Part shown: one piece after another, positions 1 to 20,500 of the stretch
Layout of the letters: the number at the start of each line of letters is the position of its first letter
How positions within the stretch are numbered: position 1 is the stretch's first letter
Source: Lotus japonicus
Taxonomy: Eukaryota; Streptophyta; Magnoliopsida; Fabales; Fabaceae
Direction of reading: 5' to 3'
Length of the DNA stretch: 64,000 bases
Assembly (NCBI RefSeq): GCF_012489685.1
Contig: NC_080046.1
Coordinates: 66,293,984-66,357,983, forward strand
Notes under the pieces: model-generated
Seen by the model: the letters and a program-made list of their open reading frames with translations, nothing else
Database searches by the model: none
What the model was told of the DNA's origin: nothing
Translations under genes and position numbers: made by a program

Positions 1-174
1 TTACACTTGTGCCAACGTATATCTAAATATAGCCTAAACCATACACACACTTTCTTCTCAATCCACAAGATGACAGTGAAGGAGTTCACTTGTAATTTAT
101 GTAGTTTGTTGTTGTTCTTACAATGTAGTTTCTTCAAATTAAATTCAATACTCAGTATGTTTCTGGTCTTGCAG

Positions 175-1459
175 AGAGACAATCGGCATAGCAAGTGCTG
201 TAGCTGCAATGATTGGTTTGTCAATACTCATTGTATTAGGAGTCCTTGACTGGAGTGACTGCTTGAATGAAAAATCGGCATGGGATACCTTGGCTTGGTT
301 CGCCATTCTAGTAGGTATGGCAAGCCAGTTGACAAACCTTGGTATTGTGAGCTGGATGTCCGATTGCGTGGCAACAACCCTTCAGTCTTTCTCTTTGAGC
401 TGGCCAGCTGCACTAGTTGTTCTTCAGGCAGCTTATTTCTTCATCCACTACCTTTTTGCAAGTCAGACTGGACATGTGGGGGCTTTATACGCCGCATTTC
501 TTGCCATGCATAGGGCAGCTGGTGTTCCTGGTGTTCTGGCAGCACTTGCTTTAGGTTACAATACAAATCTTTTTGGCGCAATAACACACTACAGTAGTGG
601 TCAAGCTGCTGTATACTATGGAGGTTTGTCCTTCTCTATGATGTCACTTAATTTATGTGTTTTCTGTTTTTCCTTCCAACTATATAGTCATCTAAGTTGT
701 GCTTGTTCAGGAACTTTGTTGAATTCACTATGTTTGCAATGCATGATATTTGTCCTTCCCTTAAACTAATCCCAATTTTATTTGGTTCTGGTGCTTCATT
801 TCTCTCTTCTTAGTGTGTGTTTGGATTGTTGTTGTGAGAATTGATTTTTTCGACAATTGATTATGGTAAAAATGAGTTGAAAGTGAAGTGATTTATGTTG
901 GGATAGGGTAATGTTGTGAAATCCTGTTATTGAACCCCACAATTTATTGTGTCCACTGCAGAAGCTACTCACTCTAGCTTCTCGCAGATTTGATCTTGGC
1001 ACTAAAATCAATTCTCAATATAACCACCTAAAAGTGATTTTGGCCAATGAGAATTGATTTTAAGGCTCCCAAACGTGGACTCGAACACGCTTAATGTAAG
1101 ACTGTTTGTCCAGTGGTATAATGGGTGGAAAGAAATAATCTATAATTTTAGAAAACCCTCCCAAATAAATGTCTTTGGTCAATTTGTTTTACTCTTGTTC
1201 TGCTTATCCTAGTTGCAATTTGTGACCAAAAGGCTATTTTTGTCAAGGCAAGGCTAATCTTGATCCTTCCTCTTTATCTTATGAATTTAAAGATATGTTC
1301 AAGCATGGTGGCTGATATGTTTTTAACTCTTCTTTTTCAACAGCTGGTTATGTAGACCTTCCTGATATATTCAGATTGGGGTTCATCATGGCATTTATTA
1401 ATGCTGTCATCTGGGGAGGTGTTGGCTCTTTGTGGTGGAAATTTTTGGGCTTGTATTGA
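175..1459 (+). CDS. DIT2: Plastidic dicarboxylate transporter, DiT2-type (3' part only)
   Basis: Last two coding exons of a chloroplast inner-envelope dicarboxylate/malate antiporter of the DASS family, which exchanges 2-oxoglutarate or glutamate for malate in ammonia assimilation and photorespiration. Exons are 175-623 and 1344-1459; the junction splits a GCT codon and every boundary is GT/AG. Bases 1-174 are the end of the preceding intron. The exons encode several hydrophobic membrane segments and family strings such as FASQTGHVGALY and THYSSGQAAVYYGAGY, and end with the family C-terminus WWKFLGLY before TGA. The 5' exons, including the transit peptide, lie outside the window. DiT2 rather than DiT1 is inferred partly because SF3B1 lies nearby, as it does at the Arabidopsis DiT2 locus. 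No frameshift or in-frame stop is seen. Confidence 0.9.
812..1092. mobile_element. Tourist/PIF-like MITE in the DIT2 intron
   Basis: About 280 bp inside the last intron. It starts near tagtgtgtttggat-type sequence and ends with its approximate inverse (ccaaacgtgg...gaacacgctta). The core has the motifs gaattgatttt and agctactcactctagcttct, and related cores recur at 14376-14503 and 27278-27405. The TTA/TAA-like edges suggest the PIF/Harbinger class, but the termini are degraded and the class is tentative. Confidence 0.5.
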
Positions 1460-3158
1460 TTTTCCATTTCCATGTAAGTAGATAGCAGCTGTTTCAGTAG
1501 CCTTTCTTTTTCCTGGCCAAAAGAAAAGGTCTGGTCCTTCATTTGAGGACATTTGAGCTCAGCTCATAATTTTTGGCTCTAGTTTATATACAGTGATTAA
1601 CACAGTCATCAAGGTTTTCAAGGAAACCTCATTTAATGATTTCAAAATTGCATGATCTTTTGTGAAGGTTTATTATTTCGATTTTTCATTTTTCTGCTCT
1701 ATATTTTATTGTGGTGCGGTTGTTTTTTTAACACACTTAATTGCATGATCTTTTGTTCTTTCACATGTTTGTGACCATTTAAGTTTTTAACCAACGAGTG
1801 GTTGATTTAAGTGGTATATTCTTGATTTCTCTTAAGTAAGGTCTCCGGTTTGAGTCTCGTGGATGGAATAAACCCCGTCGGGAGAGTTAGTTCTACCATG
1901 GTATGAATGTTTCCAGAACAATATTTCTTCCAAAGGAGGATAGTTGTAAGAAGAAAAAAAAGTTGCCTAAACTACTTCCTTAGTTTCGTAGTATCAGATT
2001 TTAGAAAAAAAAAAATTATTTGTAGTGGTAGAAAACTAGATAGAATTGATTGATTGCTTTTTGAACTATTTTATTTTTTTGTTTATTTTCTTCTAAATAA
2101 AATAAGATAATATGAAGAGATTGAAAAATATTTGTGGATTTTGATAAAGGGTGTCACATCACAATATGAATTCATTTTTTATTTAATTGATAATAAAATA
2201 TTTAAAAACCTATATCGACTCCAGTTGTTTTACAACTTTAGATGATTGTGATTCCAGACAAAAACACTTATTTAATTTCCTTCAAAACATCTGTCATTTC
2301 AATTTGCTCTGAGAAGGCTAATTTAATATATTAACTAGAAAAGTGACGTTAATTATACTCTTTAAAAAATTGACATAGTTCATATATTTTATTACAATAA
2401 AAGTTTATTTATTTAGCTGTCGATCATATAAATCAATCATGTCCTTTTCAATACAGGAGTTTTATGTTTCTAGTCAAAATTAGGAGACTAAATACATTTG
2501 GAGATTAAAATAAGTCATTGCTCTTATCGTAACTCAAAAACACGAAGAATCTTCCTTTAATGTTTGGATGTACGAGAGAACAGAAATCTGAAATCATGTC
2601 CAAAAATTCTTACTGCTGGGTGACTTCCTATTTGGAAGGGTTCACAAATTTTATCCAATAATCAAAAGTGTATTAAAAAATAGTAAAGTAGGCTGAATAT
2701 TTAGTTACTTGAGTGATTAATAAAAAAAATAGAGAAAAAGATACATATTTTACTATAAAAATATGTAGCTAACCATTGAAATTCATTTGGGACTAATCGA
2801 TGAAACTAATTTTATAATCATTTTTTCTATGAACCAGCAAAATACAATTTAACCATAAATGAACCTCCATAACATACACAACGATCCCAAAATAAGGCAA
2901 ATCAAGATTCAAGATGTATATGATGGTGTATCAGTGGAGCACTACCTCATATAATTAATATAGATAAATGATTGAATGAAAGTGTGCTTAACTTTACAAG
3001 AAAAACAATGCTTACTTATATCTCAGAAGAACTCAACATGGGTCCATCAGAAAAGTACATGAAGAATCAAAATTATAGACAAAGCCACAATAGGAAAAAC
3101 ATTATATTTTACTCTAACAGATACACGAATCTTCCGTTTTGTTTCTTTTTCCTTGCTT
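1460..3158. other. Intergenic, DIT2 to MCM9 (tail to tail)
   Basis: AT-rich spacer between the convergent DIT2 and MCM9 3' ends. Apart from the SINE-like stretch at 1788-1960 no gene or structured RNA could be supported; both 3' UTRs must lie at its edges. Confidence 0.6.
1788..1960 (+). repeat. tRNA-derived SINE-like sequence
   Basis: Contains an A-box-like stretch (tttaagtggtat) and, about 30 bp on, a B-box-like stretch (ggtttgagtctc). These are the internal RNA polymerase III promoter elements of tRNA-derived SINEs. It ends in an A-rich run (gaagaaaaaaaag). No clear TSD was found, so this is a suggestion. Confidence 0.4.
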
Positions 3159-10364
<7,206 letters not shown>

Positions 10365-10394
10365 TGCTGCTTCTCTCTCAACTCAGCTGGTTTG

Positions 10395-10402
10395 GGCGGG
10401 AA
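10395..10402 (-). promoter_or_regulatory. E2F-like site upstream of MCM9
   Basis: Minus strand reads TTCCCGCC, about 30-38 bp before the MCM9 ATG. This matches the E2F/DP consensus found in S-phase genes including other MCMs. Its position suggests core promoter or 5' leader. Functional use is an inference. Confidence 0.5.
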
Positions 10403-11546
10403 CGAAGTTGTTGAAGAATGAGAATGATAACTTGGGTGAGAAGATAATGAATAAACAATGGTTGTTTAAATCTAATTATGAATTATTAAAATATTAAGTC
10501 TAATTATAAGTAGTCATGAGAGTATATATACGTATTAGTGTGAGTGGTTGTGAGTTTGACTTTCAACTATTGTGGATGGGAAAAATTTCTTGATCAGTCT
10601 CCTACCGCTTAATGTGTTAATAGTGAGGCGAGAAATTAGTCTCACGACTATTAGTTATGAGGACATCTTGGTTAACACCGAAAAAAATCTGGTGTATTGT
10701 ACGGTAAGTTTAGTTTCATGATTTGTGTAAAATTAAATGTATGATTAAATGTATGTTTGCATGTAATTTCTCATTAGAAGTGATTCTAAACATGTCATTA
10801 ATTAATTGTAATACCAAATTTTGCATTTCAATATACAAACCTGAAAGTATTAATTACAATATCAGAGTTGGGTTGAAATGAGTGTTGAACTATACTCTCT
10901 TTGATCAAATATGATACAACAAAGCTAATCATTATTTAATTTAGTGGTGTAAATCTACGTTATGTTTGATTTAATGAAAAAAAAATTGGTGGAATGAAAT
11001 GTTAATGGATTCTTTTTTGTGGATTGTTTAAAATGAAATGGAGTGAAATGAAACATGACCAAACTTATTCTATCATTTATTTTTCTCCTTCCAATTTGAG
11101 GATAATATAGTGAATGACCATATATTCTTCAATATAACCAAGTCCTGAGCTTTTTCTCTAGGTTCTATTTTGGCAATCTAAAAGTGACAGTTACAAATAT
11201 GACAATGCAACAACTCTTAAATGACAAAGAATTCACAATGAAATCTGTACTGCAACAGGAACTTGAAATGTGTAAAAATTTCAAATATAATACAATATCC
11301 CATTCATTATTCAGCAAAATGCTTGACAAATACATTTGGAATCTCTTCCAAACATCAATTACACTACACGCCCACCTGTTAGACAATTTTTAAGAGGATA
11401 GTCACTGAATTATACACTAGAAATTTGAATTCTGTGGTAAAGATACTCAAACTCTACAAGAGTTGGATCATCATGATTGAAACAAGAACTCAAATCATTC
11501 TCCCACTAGGTGATAGATTGGAATGCACGTTGTCGAAGAAAAATGG
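10403..11546. other. Intergenic, MCM9 promoter side to DNMT2 3' end
   Basis: Holds the MCM9 promoter at its left and the DNMT2 3' UTR at its right. About 10530-10690 is repeat-like (gtgagtggttgtgagtttgac), reminiscent of degraded SINE sequence, but boundaries could not be fixed. No further gene is supported. Confidence 0.5.
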
Positions 11547-14500
11547 TTAAGGTTCAGTGAAGAGATACTGAAGTAAGGGAGCGACAACAGCTATGCTTAA
11601 ACTGTTTCCTAGCAATGCATACCTGTATAAGAAAGAAGATTATTAGTATAAAACACAAGCAAGAGATTATTAGTATAAAACACAAGCAAGAGATATAAGT
11701 ATGCCAATATAACTCAGTAATCTGACTAATTAATCATGCAAAATTGCAAAGCAGGTATTTGAAATAACAACAAAAAAATCCAACCACTAACAATGAAAGT
11801 AAGATGTTTCTAATTAGGATTGCAGAAATAGTGTTTAAAACAATAACATGTCATACCGCTGTTTGAGACTAATGTGCTCTGGAAACTCAAAATCTTCAGG
11901 AAAAGAGTGTAGATTTGCAACCTAATTATCCAATGGCAAATAACTCGCAGATTAGTAGGACATTGAAATTCAAGATAACAGATTTAAAGATATATGCATT
12001 CGTGTGCAAGCATTCAGCATACATAGACTGACAATAATGCATAACATTGTTGAGCATAAAGAAAATTCACCCACCTCTCTCGGTGTAAAATATCTAAGGC
12101 ACTGCTCCTTTAGTGATGTTTTGTCCCTCTTTATTGGCTGCACATTCAAATGTAGAGTTGAGTTGAGGAAAGAGTGAGATCAGTTTCAATGTCATGAGAA
12201 CAGCCACCAAATTGTTATTCAACATATTTTTGAGATGAATGCTATAGATGGTTTAGAGAAACCAAGAAAGACTAAGATAAACCACTAAGATGGATTTAGA
12301 GATAAATTGTCTATAAATTTAATACACGACAGAGCTTTAGAGTATAGCATGATCCATGTAAAGTGGGGAAAGACTGTGTTGTTGTGAAGTCCCTGAAACA
12401 AGGTCTAAATCAAAAAGAAAAAGAAAAAGCATAAAAGGCTGGTTTTGCCAACTTATTTTCTCAAATTTTGACCAATCTTGAGAAAATATCTTGGTACTCT
12501 TCATTTGAATATATTTTTCCTGATAAAAAGGAAAAACTGAAAATAGATAAGTGAATGGAAAAGTACATATTCAGCTGTAGCATCATAGTAGTCTTATATC
12601 TCAATTCATATCTGATGTTTATCATGGAGAAACTTTTACAGCCAATGGGGTAGTTATCCCAGTGACCCAGTTTGTATCATTATTCATTAATTTAACCCTT
12701 CAAATTCATAGCTACGAATAGCTGCCAAACCGGATAACATTCATGATTATGAAGCACAGAACAGAATAGCCTCTAAGTGCTTCAAAGAGATAAAATGAAT
12801 TGTATGGTTATGTGAATACATCAAACAATATTACATGGTAAAAAAACTACTATTAATTAGAGTTCCTACCTGGACTGTTGCCAAAAGGGATCCCGTTCCC
12901 TTTACATATCTGTAATAACTCTTCGTAAAACAACAGCAGCGCTTTGAATCAGGGTAAACAACATCTAAGCTCTTTTAAGGAAATGAAAGTCAAGAAAAAA
13001 TATTATTAATGCTTATTTTTGGAGTAAATAGTGGTCAGATGATAACATGGTGATTAGACTATGCTGTAACTGATTACTGTGGCAAGGATACCCATAGCAC
13101 TTCCCCACCGCTCTATCAAGCTTGGGTGGACGTAATACTGGTAATACTGGTCTGAAGAATCAACACCATGATCACTATCTTCTTTCAATGTTCCAGGGGT
13201 GTCATTTGATAAACCAGTCATTAAAGCTGCAGATTCAACGTCTACATCACTTCTATGGTTCTTGAATTCAAGAAATTTCTCAATAGGTTGACATGACTGC
13301 AACAACTTATGCCTATCCTCTTGTAATGAACTATCTTCATTAACCAGTGTACCGAAATGCTCAAACAAGGGCCTCGGAGATTGAATGAGCTGGCTGTTAA
13401 ATAATTCATTTACAAAAGACGAAGGTTTTCTTTTAGCCTGAAAAAATCAAACATGTTAAGTCAATAACCATTGCCAGCTGATTTCTAGATGATATAAAAT
13501 ACATCCCGGAACCTTTTGAAACTGTTATTGACATTTCAGATGAAAACCATATGCAAAGGATAAAGAAAACCCACCAGGCAAAAATAACGAGGCCTAGAAT
13601 ATGGGATTCCAAACTGTAAAGGGCTCAAAATGAACTCCTGTGTGACAAAATTCGTTTTTTCCAATATTTCTATGAGTTTTGCATGCGTATCAGATGTCTG
13701 TTGCCAAGAAGAATAGAAAAAATGAATCAATATAAGAAACCATCAATTAAAATATTTTGGAATTTTAGACAATGAGTTGAGTTAACAAGACAAACCTCAA
13801 ATCCAACAACATTTTCCACAAATAACATACTTGGAGGCCTCGATAAGGATGGCATAAGCTCAAGAATCTGAAGAAAAGAAAATGCCCGAGCATCACCCGT
13901 GTCCTTCTGGAGACCTAATACAAGATTATTGAGTAACTTAATGCTGAAAAAAAATACAATGAAATAAAAAGAGGGTAACCATAGTATGAGAATAAAAATT
14001 CACCTTGCCGTGTGTAAGGTTGGCAGGGAGGAGAAAGAAGCCATGCATCAGCACCATACTTGTCCAGATCAGCAGCAGTCAGGCATTGAATATTTCCCTA
14101 AGTCGGCCAACAAAAACAAATCACTATCAGCATGAGCATTTCACGAATTCACGTAGCTTGACAATGATAACAAATCCAAGCTCCAAAAATATCCATGACT
14201 TGAATGACACCAAGACGTAATGTAAAAAGCGAAGCTTCACTTAGTAAATTCAAGCAATCTATTTAATTTAAACAGCTAGAAACTAGAAAGCCAGATATAA
14301 ACCTTCAAAAAGTTCCAAACAGTTCAAAGGGGAGCCAAATCAACTAAGGAACTAAAGCTTGTACATGTAACTATAACATGTTTGGATCAACGTATTTTTC
14401 CTCATAATTAATAATGCAACCTAGAAGCTACTCGCATAAGCTTCTCCACATAGTTGATTCTGGCTTTAAAATCAATTGTAGACGGATTTCCATACACGCT

Positions 14501-14902
14501 ATAAGTAAAAAATATTCACCTAATTATTGCAGTTCATCCATTCCATGCAGACCTTTTAAGATCACAATTCATTGGTAAAAAAGCAAAATCAAGTAATGGG
14601 CAAACAGAAAAAAAAAAAAAAAAACTAGCTATACTCCAAGTTCAGTAAACCTGATAAGGACGATGAGCAAAATTGTGCTGGTAAACATCATTGGCAGTGT
14701 CATTGATTTCAAATGCTTCAACTACTTCAGCGTTCACCTGAGCCTTCACCAGCGAGTACCTCTGATAACAAAACAAAGTTGCAAATAAATTACAGAAAAT
14801 AATGCATAGTGATGATGATGATGATTGAGGTTTAGGGAGCGCACGACTCACCATGCCGCCGATTCCACTGTAAAACTCCAGCACCTTCGGCACCGTCGCC
14901 AT
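11547..14902 (-). CDS. DNMT2: DNMT2/TRDMT1-type tRNA (cytosine-5) methyltransferase, complete, 10 exons
   Basis: Despite its DNA-methyltransferase fold, this family methylates C38 of tRNA-Asp and some other tRNAs using S-adenosylmethionine. Exons 5' to 3' on minus: 14902-14852, 14761-14651, 14097-14004, 13914-13796, 13697-13575, 13437-13092, 12964-12870, 12137-12075, 11921-11857, 11622-11547, giving 1143 nt or 380 residues. Landmarks are motif [10 protein letters not shown] at 9-17, the catalytic [10 protein letters not shown] with Cys79 (the family-typical position), motif VI ENVVGFE from Glu119, and the DNMT2-specific [14 protein letters not shown] with CFT at 293-295. The large sixth exon (about 170-280) is the variable target-recognition insert. 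All splice phases are consistent and no stop interrupts the frame. Plant homologues are about the same length. Confidence 0.95.
11637..11690. repeat. 27-bp tandem duplication in a DNMT2 intron
   Basis: Two identical 27-bp units (agattattagtataaaaca plus cacaagcaag-type ending) lie head to tail in the last intron, just upstream (in gene orientation) of the final exon acceptor. Probably replication slippage. Confidence 0.85.
14376..14503. mobile_element. Short MITE, same family as 812-1092, in DNMT2 intron 2
   Basis: Starts acatgtttggatcaacg, ends in sequence resembling its inverse (tttccatacacgct), and carries the core tagaagctactcgcataagc and the string aaaatcaattgta shared with the other family members in this window. 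Terminal repeats are imperfect, so it is probably an old copy. Confidence 0.5.
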
Positions 14903-14929
14903 TCCAGTTAACTGCTGATTCGGATTAAA

Positions 14930-14990
14930 ATTTCCTAAGTCCTGGGTTCAAATCCTACTGGTACCTAAATACCAAAAAAGAAAAAACCAA
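14930..14990 (+). repeat. SINE/tRNA B-box-like fragment before DNMT2
   Basis: Contains ggttcaaatcc, matching the Pol III B box, followed by tactggtacc and an A-rich run. It lies about 45 bp upstream of the DNMT2 ATG, so it may overlap the leader or core promoter. No A box or flanking TSD was recognised; a short remnant is the most that can be claimed. Confidence 0.35.
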
Positions 14991-17511
14991 CACAAACAAT
15001 AGGGTTTACTGTATTGGTTTTCTCTGTATTTACGGGTTTATCAATAAAAATATGAGCTCACAAAAAATTGCACTTTAATGTTTGCGACGGAAGAAATACC
15101 CGTCACTAGTTCCTTGTCAGCAACTTTGCGACAGAAAACAATTCGTCACTATAGTTTGGGACCGAAATTGTTTAATTAATCAATTCAACGACGGAGGATT
15201 AGAGTGGGATATATTCCGTCGCAAATGGTTTGCAAATCTGTGACAGGTTATTATCTCATCGCAAATCGCAAACAACCGTATATTGTTCAATTGTTTTCAG
15301 ACTATACTTTTTTGATATTTTTTTTATTTTTCAAATTATTAAAAAAAAGATAAAATGCAAAATTCATTAAATTTAAAAGCATTTGTTACAAAATTCATTA
15401 AATTTAAAAGCATTTATTACAAAAAACTTTGAGGATTAAATGGAAGTAAACACTTGATATTGTTAGTTGAGTTTAACGTCACTATCCTCATAAACCATCT
15501 AATATAATTTAGAGATTAAAGTCGAGTACACAATCAATGTAAATTTTGTTTACACACATTCAATAATATATTATTAGTTGAGCTTATCTACAAACTGTTT
15601 TCAGTTTTGGTTGATTAAACTCGTCCTTTTCACTTGTCACCACATTTTTATCTCTAATTGGGACTTCCATGTACTCATTCCAATCCGAATTCACAATTTG
15701 CTCACCTGCATCATTAGCAATCTCTAAAAGAGAAGCAGACCCATCATTGCGATTCTTTCACCCATTCTTACCCCCTAGATGGCATTTCTCCCACCACATT
15801 CGAGTACGAATTTGCATGCCCATCCTTAATATTATTCACCAGACTCGGATTTAACCACGTTCCAACTTGCTTGCTTTATCTCTAAACCCAGGAGTGTTCC
15901 TTCGACTTTTTTGAAATCTCACACATTATACAGGACAAAAAACTTATTAATAACCCATTTTATTTCAACAAAGAAGATAAATATGGAGAAATTATCACTT
16001 CAATCGTGCTTGGATTACCTGAGTTTGATAGGGGAACATCGAAAGAAGAGAAAGGAAGAAAGTATAATTTCCCTCAAAGCATGAAACCCAATAATCAGAG
16101 TTAGAAAAAGAAAAAGGGAAGACAAAAATAATACGGAAAATGGTGAACGAAACTCCAGATAATGATGGGTGAGGGTTGGGTGATAGTATTGTATTAGTGG
16201 AATCCCATTAGCAAATCCATCCAGAAAGTGAGGTTGGTGGCAGCTGGGGGAGGATGGAACACGATACAGCCATCAACTAAGAATCCTCCGTAAATAAGGG
16301 CAGTGGCCTACCATTCAAGAAAGCTGGCAATAATAAAAAGAGGGAATGAGCCCTTCCTTGTCCACACTAATACAATGTAACAATAAACAGTCAGACACTT
16401 TGGAAGATGTCATGAATAACCATTAGAGAATTAGATGATGGATAAAAGTATGCACAAGTATTTTCGACCAAATGCTTCAGTCAGAAATTCAATCAAGGCC
16501 CTTCAATCAATACTAGTTCCTGAACCAACAACCAAAGAATAAAAAGAGCATATGAGGAGTTAAAAGAGTAATCAATAAAAAACAACAACATTGGAGGTAG
16601 TTACCACATCGTTCCACCACAATGTTGATTGACAATTCAAGCAGCCAACAAATTAAAGACATCACTAAGAGTCATAGCCTTTGCAGCTCAAACTGCAAAC
16701 CAGAATCGGGAGACCATCCCCCACCTTGACCTACTCTCACAAACCCCACTAAGCAACCTAAAAAGGAAGAAGATTTAAAATTTGAAGATGAGAACTTGAT
16801 TCAATAGAGAAAAGGGCTACTAAAAATGAAGTAATCTATATCTTATTTTCATTACAATCAGTACATATAAGTTGATTCTCTACTGCTAGTACAATGTGCT
16901 TCTCAAGTACTCAAAATAAAAGTGGTGAGATTTTATGTGTGTTTGTACTCCAGTCTATCTTTCAAAATTCTAGTTTGTATTTCTAAGAGCAAAACTCTGC
17001 CAAACTCTGCCCATTGGCAGCTAACAAATTTCAAACCTTCAACCTATTCTCACCATTTTTTTCATAGATACATGTGAGAACTGAGAAGTGGGAACCCTAT
17101 TGATCAAACAACCTAGAGGCTAAAATCAGCAACCACACAGTAACAGTAATATTAATATCACATTGCAAACAACACAAGTTGTTCTTTCCTCATTTCACTG
17201 CCCACCAAAGGATACTGCATTACAGGATTTGAAATTTCACACTGGATGCATGTTTCACAGCTCTGCATATAAAAAACGAGAACAATCCATCAAAACTAGA
17301 ATATAAAGACTACAGCATATTTAACACATCGCAAAATCAACGAGACAAATAGAGAAAACAGACATATAGAAGATACTTGTTCAGCAAAAATACAAGATAG
17401 ACGCAGTACCATAAAATAAGTTTGAAAGACCATGCAATATAGCTGATATGGACACCTCTAAGAAATGTAAAAAGTCTAACAATAGTTTTCAACCGCATAA
17501 ACTGTGATAAT
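14991..17511. other. Intergenic, DNMT2 to SF3B1, with transposon debris
   Basis: 15080-15260 holds several scattered, degenerate cgtcgca/gcgacgg-type motifs in both orientations, like the subterminal repeats of CACTA elements, but no matching pair of termini was found. A 31-bp unit is tandemly duplicated at 15358-15419. On the minus strand around 15610-15780, about 40 codons are open with one TGA (including SASLLEIANDAGEQIVNSDW), an unrecognised coding remnant. The rest is AT-rich; the SF3B1 3' UTR must occupy the right end. Confidence 0.5.
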
Positions 17512-20500
17512 CTAGATGAACATCATCAACTCTGGTCTACTGTATACGTTGCTGTGCTCATCCTCCAAGGCAGGGTATGCTGCTACAAGAGCATCCTGAG
17601 CTCCAATATAGAGTGAGTTATAGATCTTCCAGTACACCTCCCTCACTTTTCTAGCAGGGTGGAACAGCCCTTGGAGACAGTAATTAAGAACAACAGCAGC
17701 ACCCAAAGCTACCCTCATCCCTTCAATTGCTTCCATCACAGCATTGATCACATGTGGAGAAGTTTCAAAAATGTTTGGCCAGACATAGTTCAGCAAATGG
17801 ACCAGCGCGTCTTCACAACCCAAACCAGCCACTCCCAGTGCCATGTGCTTCACGGCAGAAGCAGCTGTCTGCCTATGAACCAAGTCCCTGTCCATAAGAG
17901 CATCCTCAAGCAGAGGAGTCACCGCATAGATGTAGTCCTTACCCATTTCACCAATGTACTCAAAGAGGAAAGACAGGGATTTGAGAACACCGTTTTGCAC
18001 ATTAAGCTCTGGCACACGATACTCATTCATCAATGCTGGCAAAACTGTGAAGGGTGAACATGTTTCCGCAACTATTGCAATTGCCACAGTTGTGCAGACA
18101 CGGTTCTGCCTCTCCTGCACCTTTAGATTGTTCAATAGAGTTGCCAGGACATCTTGTGGTCCAATGGCCTTCGCAATATATCCAAAAGTGTTGACCGTCG
18201 CTCTACGAATTCCCTTCTTATGTGCCTTAAGCATCTCAAGAAGTTCAAAACAGATCCTCATCCATTCTCTTGCAGGTACGAACTCAGCCCCACGATCGGC
18301 AATCCTACCCACAAGGTCAATACAGTTCTCCTGGACTTTCTCATGCCTATTCTTCAAAATTGGAGTTAACCTGGGAAGCAAATCCTTAATAGGCGGAGTC
18401 ATCTTCGTCATACCAATAACATTGACAATTGATTTGAGAGCTCCCAGAATTGACCCTAAAACTTCAGGATACTCTTCTCCTAAATACTCGTACAAGACAA
18501 CACCAAGATGACCCATCAGCTGTTCCTCATGGCACTGCTTCATGACAACAGCAATCCTTGAGATGAGGTCCGCAGCTTGCTGTCTCACCTTTGCACTCTT
18601 GTTGTTTAACCGCCACTTGATGGTACCACAAATCTGTGGAAGATATGGTTTCACTCTCTGGCCAAGCGAGTTCACTACTGCACCAAATCCATTGAGCATC
18701 ACATTAGCATCATCACTGGTCTGCTCTTGGAAGGCATAGAGAATACCATCTATCAAAAGCTCTTCCAACCGTGCATCTATATCAGATGATCCCAAGTTAG
18801 TGACCACCTTCTCAATAGTTTCCATAACCATACGCCTATAAGGTTCACTCTCATCTTTAAGATCTTCCACAATTCTTCCAACAATATCAGCAACACCAAC
18901 TTTGTTGGCTATCTCTACTGTTGTCTCCACGAGTTGCTTGTAGTTCCTTCTATCCAAAGCCATCCTCCTGACCCAGAAGTTCCTGAAAAATTCAGGAAGA
19001 ATATCAGTTCTAATATAATCAGCTTCCACACCCTCGGTGCTCACACACTGCTTCACCACTTTCAGGACAATTTTCTTCATTTCTTCATCAGGTGACTGGA
19101 ATTCACGAATCAAAATAAGCATGACCTCCTTAGTATAGTAACTAGCATAAAGGGCTTCCATCAATGGAATAATAAACCCAATTGCCTTCAAAAACGCAGC
19201 CAGCACCTTCCCACGGTGCTGCCTAATACCCTTCCACAGTGGCTTCAACACAGAGTCAAAACTTTCAATGCCATAAGGAGCAGCAGCCTCAGCAAGAGCA
19301 GCAAGAGACAGCGCAGTAATTGTTCTCACCTTCTGATTCTCATCATTCAAACCATGTTCTATAATTTCCACAAGAGATCTCAGATGGGGCAGTACAGCAC
19401 AACCAATCAAAATGGCAATCTGCTGCACAATTTTAATCCCCGTGTGCCGAGCTTGCCATGATTTCTTACTTTGACAGACAGCCTTCAGGAAAGGCAACAA
19501 TGCAGGAATACCAAGAGCAGAAGCAACAACACTGAAAGCTCTAGCAGTAGTGTTCCTAACATACTCATCAATATTGTCAATGTCAGGCCGCATAGCAGCA
19601 ATCATTGTGGCCAGCCCAGCAGCTTTGCTAAGATTAGATATGATTTCCCTCCCCTCCACACGGGCATAGTAGTCTTCATCAATCAACAAGGGTTCAATCA
19701 CAACAAGAATCTTATGCACATAAGGGCGAACCAATTCATCCAATTTATACAGAACTCTATCAATTACCTTGACCAAAAGATGTCTCTCTTGATCCTCCAG
19801 AGTAGGCTGCATGAGCAACGGCAGAATCCGGTTAAACAATGGGCCAGCACCAAACTCACGAGCCTTATCAGTAAGCTGTCTCAACGCAGTTTTCCTCTGA
19901 GGAGGTGTCCCATTCTTCACTTTCAGAAGAAGCTTCATAATCTTCCGCTCTTTCTGCTCATCCGGTGACAACTCCTCTTCATTATCTTCATTCAACAGTG
20001 ATCCAAAATACTGGTAGTCCTCAGGCTTCATGAACGGCAAACCACCAGGCAATTCCTTCGGAATATCGTACCGTTGCAGGGGATTCTCCTCAGGGATATG
20101 AAAACCAGGAGTCCCCAACGGAGTTGGAGTAGCAAGAAGCTTCCTCGCAGGTGTCCTGATTGGCACATAGGAAGCAGGAGGGTCCAGCACCTTATACCCT
20201 TCCATTGGAAACATAGCATCAAGCTCTTCATCAGTCAATGGACGATTCCTCTCTTCAATATCCCTCTCCCACCTCAAAAGATTGTACTGCTCCGGAGTGA
20301 TGGCACCACCGTGCAATTGCCCCGGAGTTGGGGTAGCAAGTTCAATCCCACCAACAGGGGTAACACCAGGAGTGTAAGCAGCAGCAGGAGTGGCACCAGG
20401 CAAAGGAGTAGCACTGCCCATAGTAGCAGGTGTTTCATCCCACCTTGATCTTTGCCGCTTAGGAGTTGGAGTAGCCATCCCAGCAAGCTTCGGGGTAGCA

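Noticed and set aside
1089..1135. tRNA-like gtccagtggtataatgggtgg near 1109
   Set aside because: Resembles an A box but no matching B box or cloverleaf could be formed downstream.
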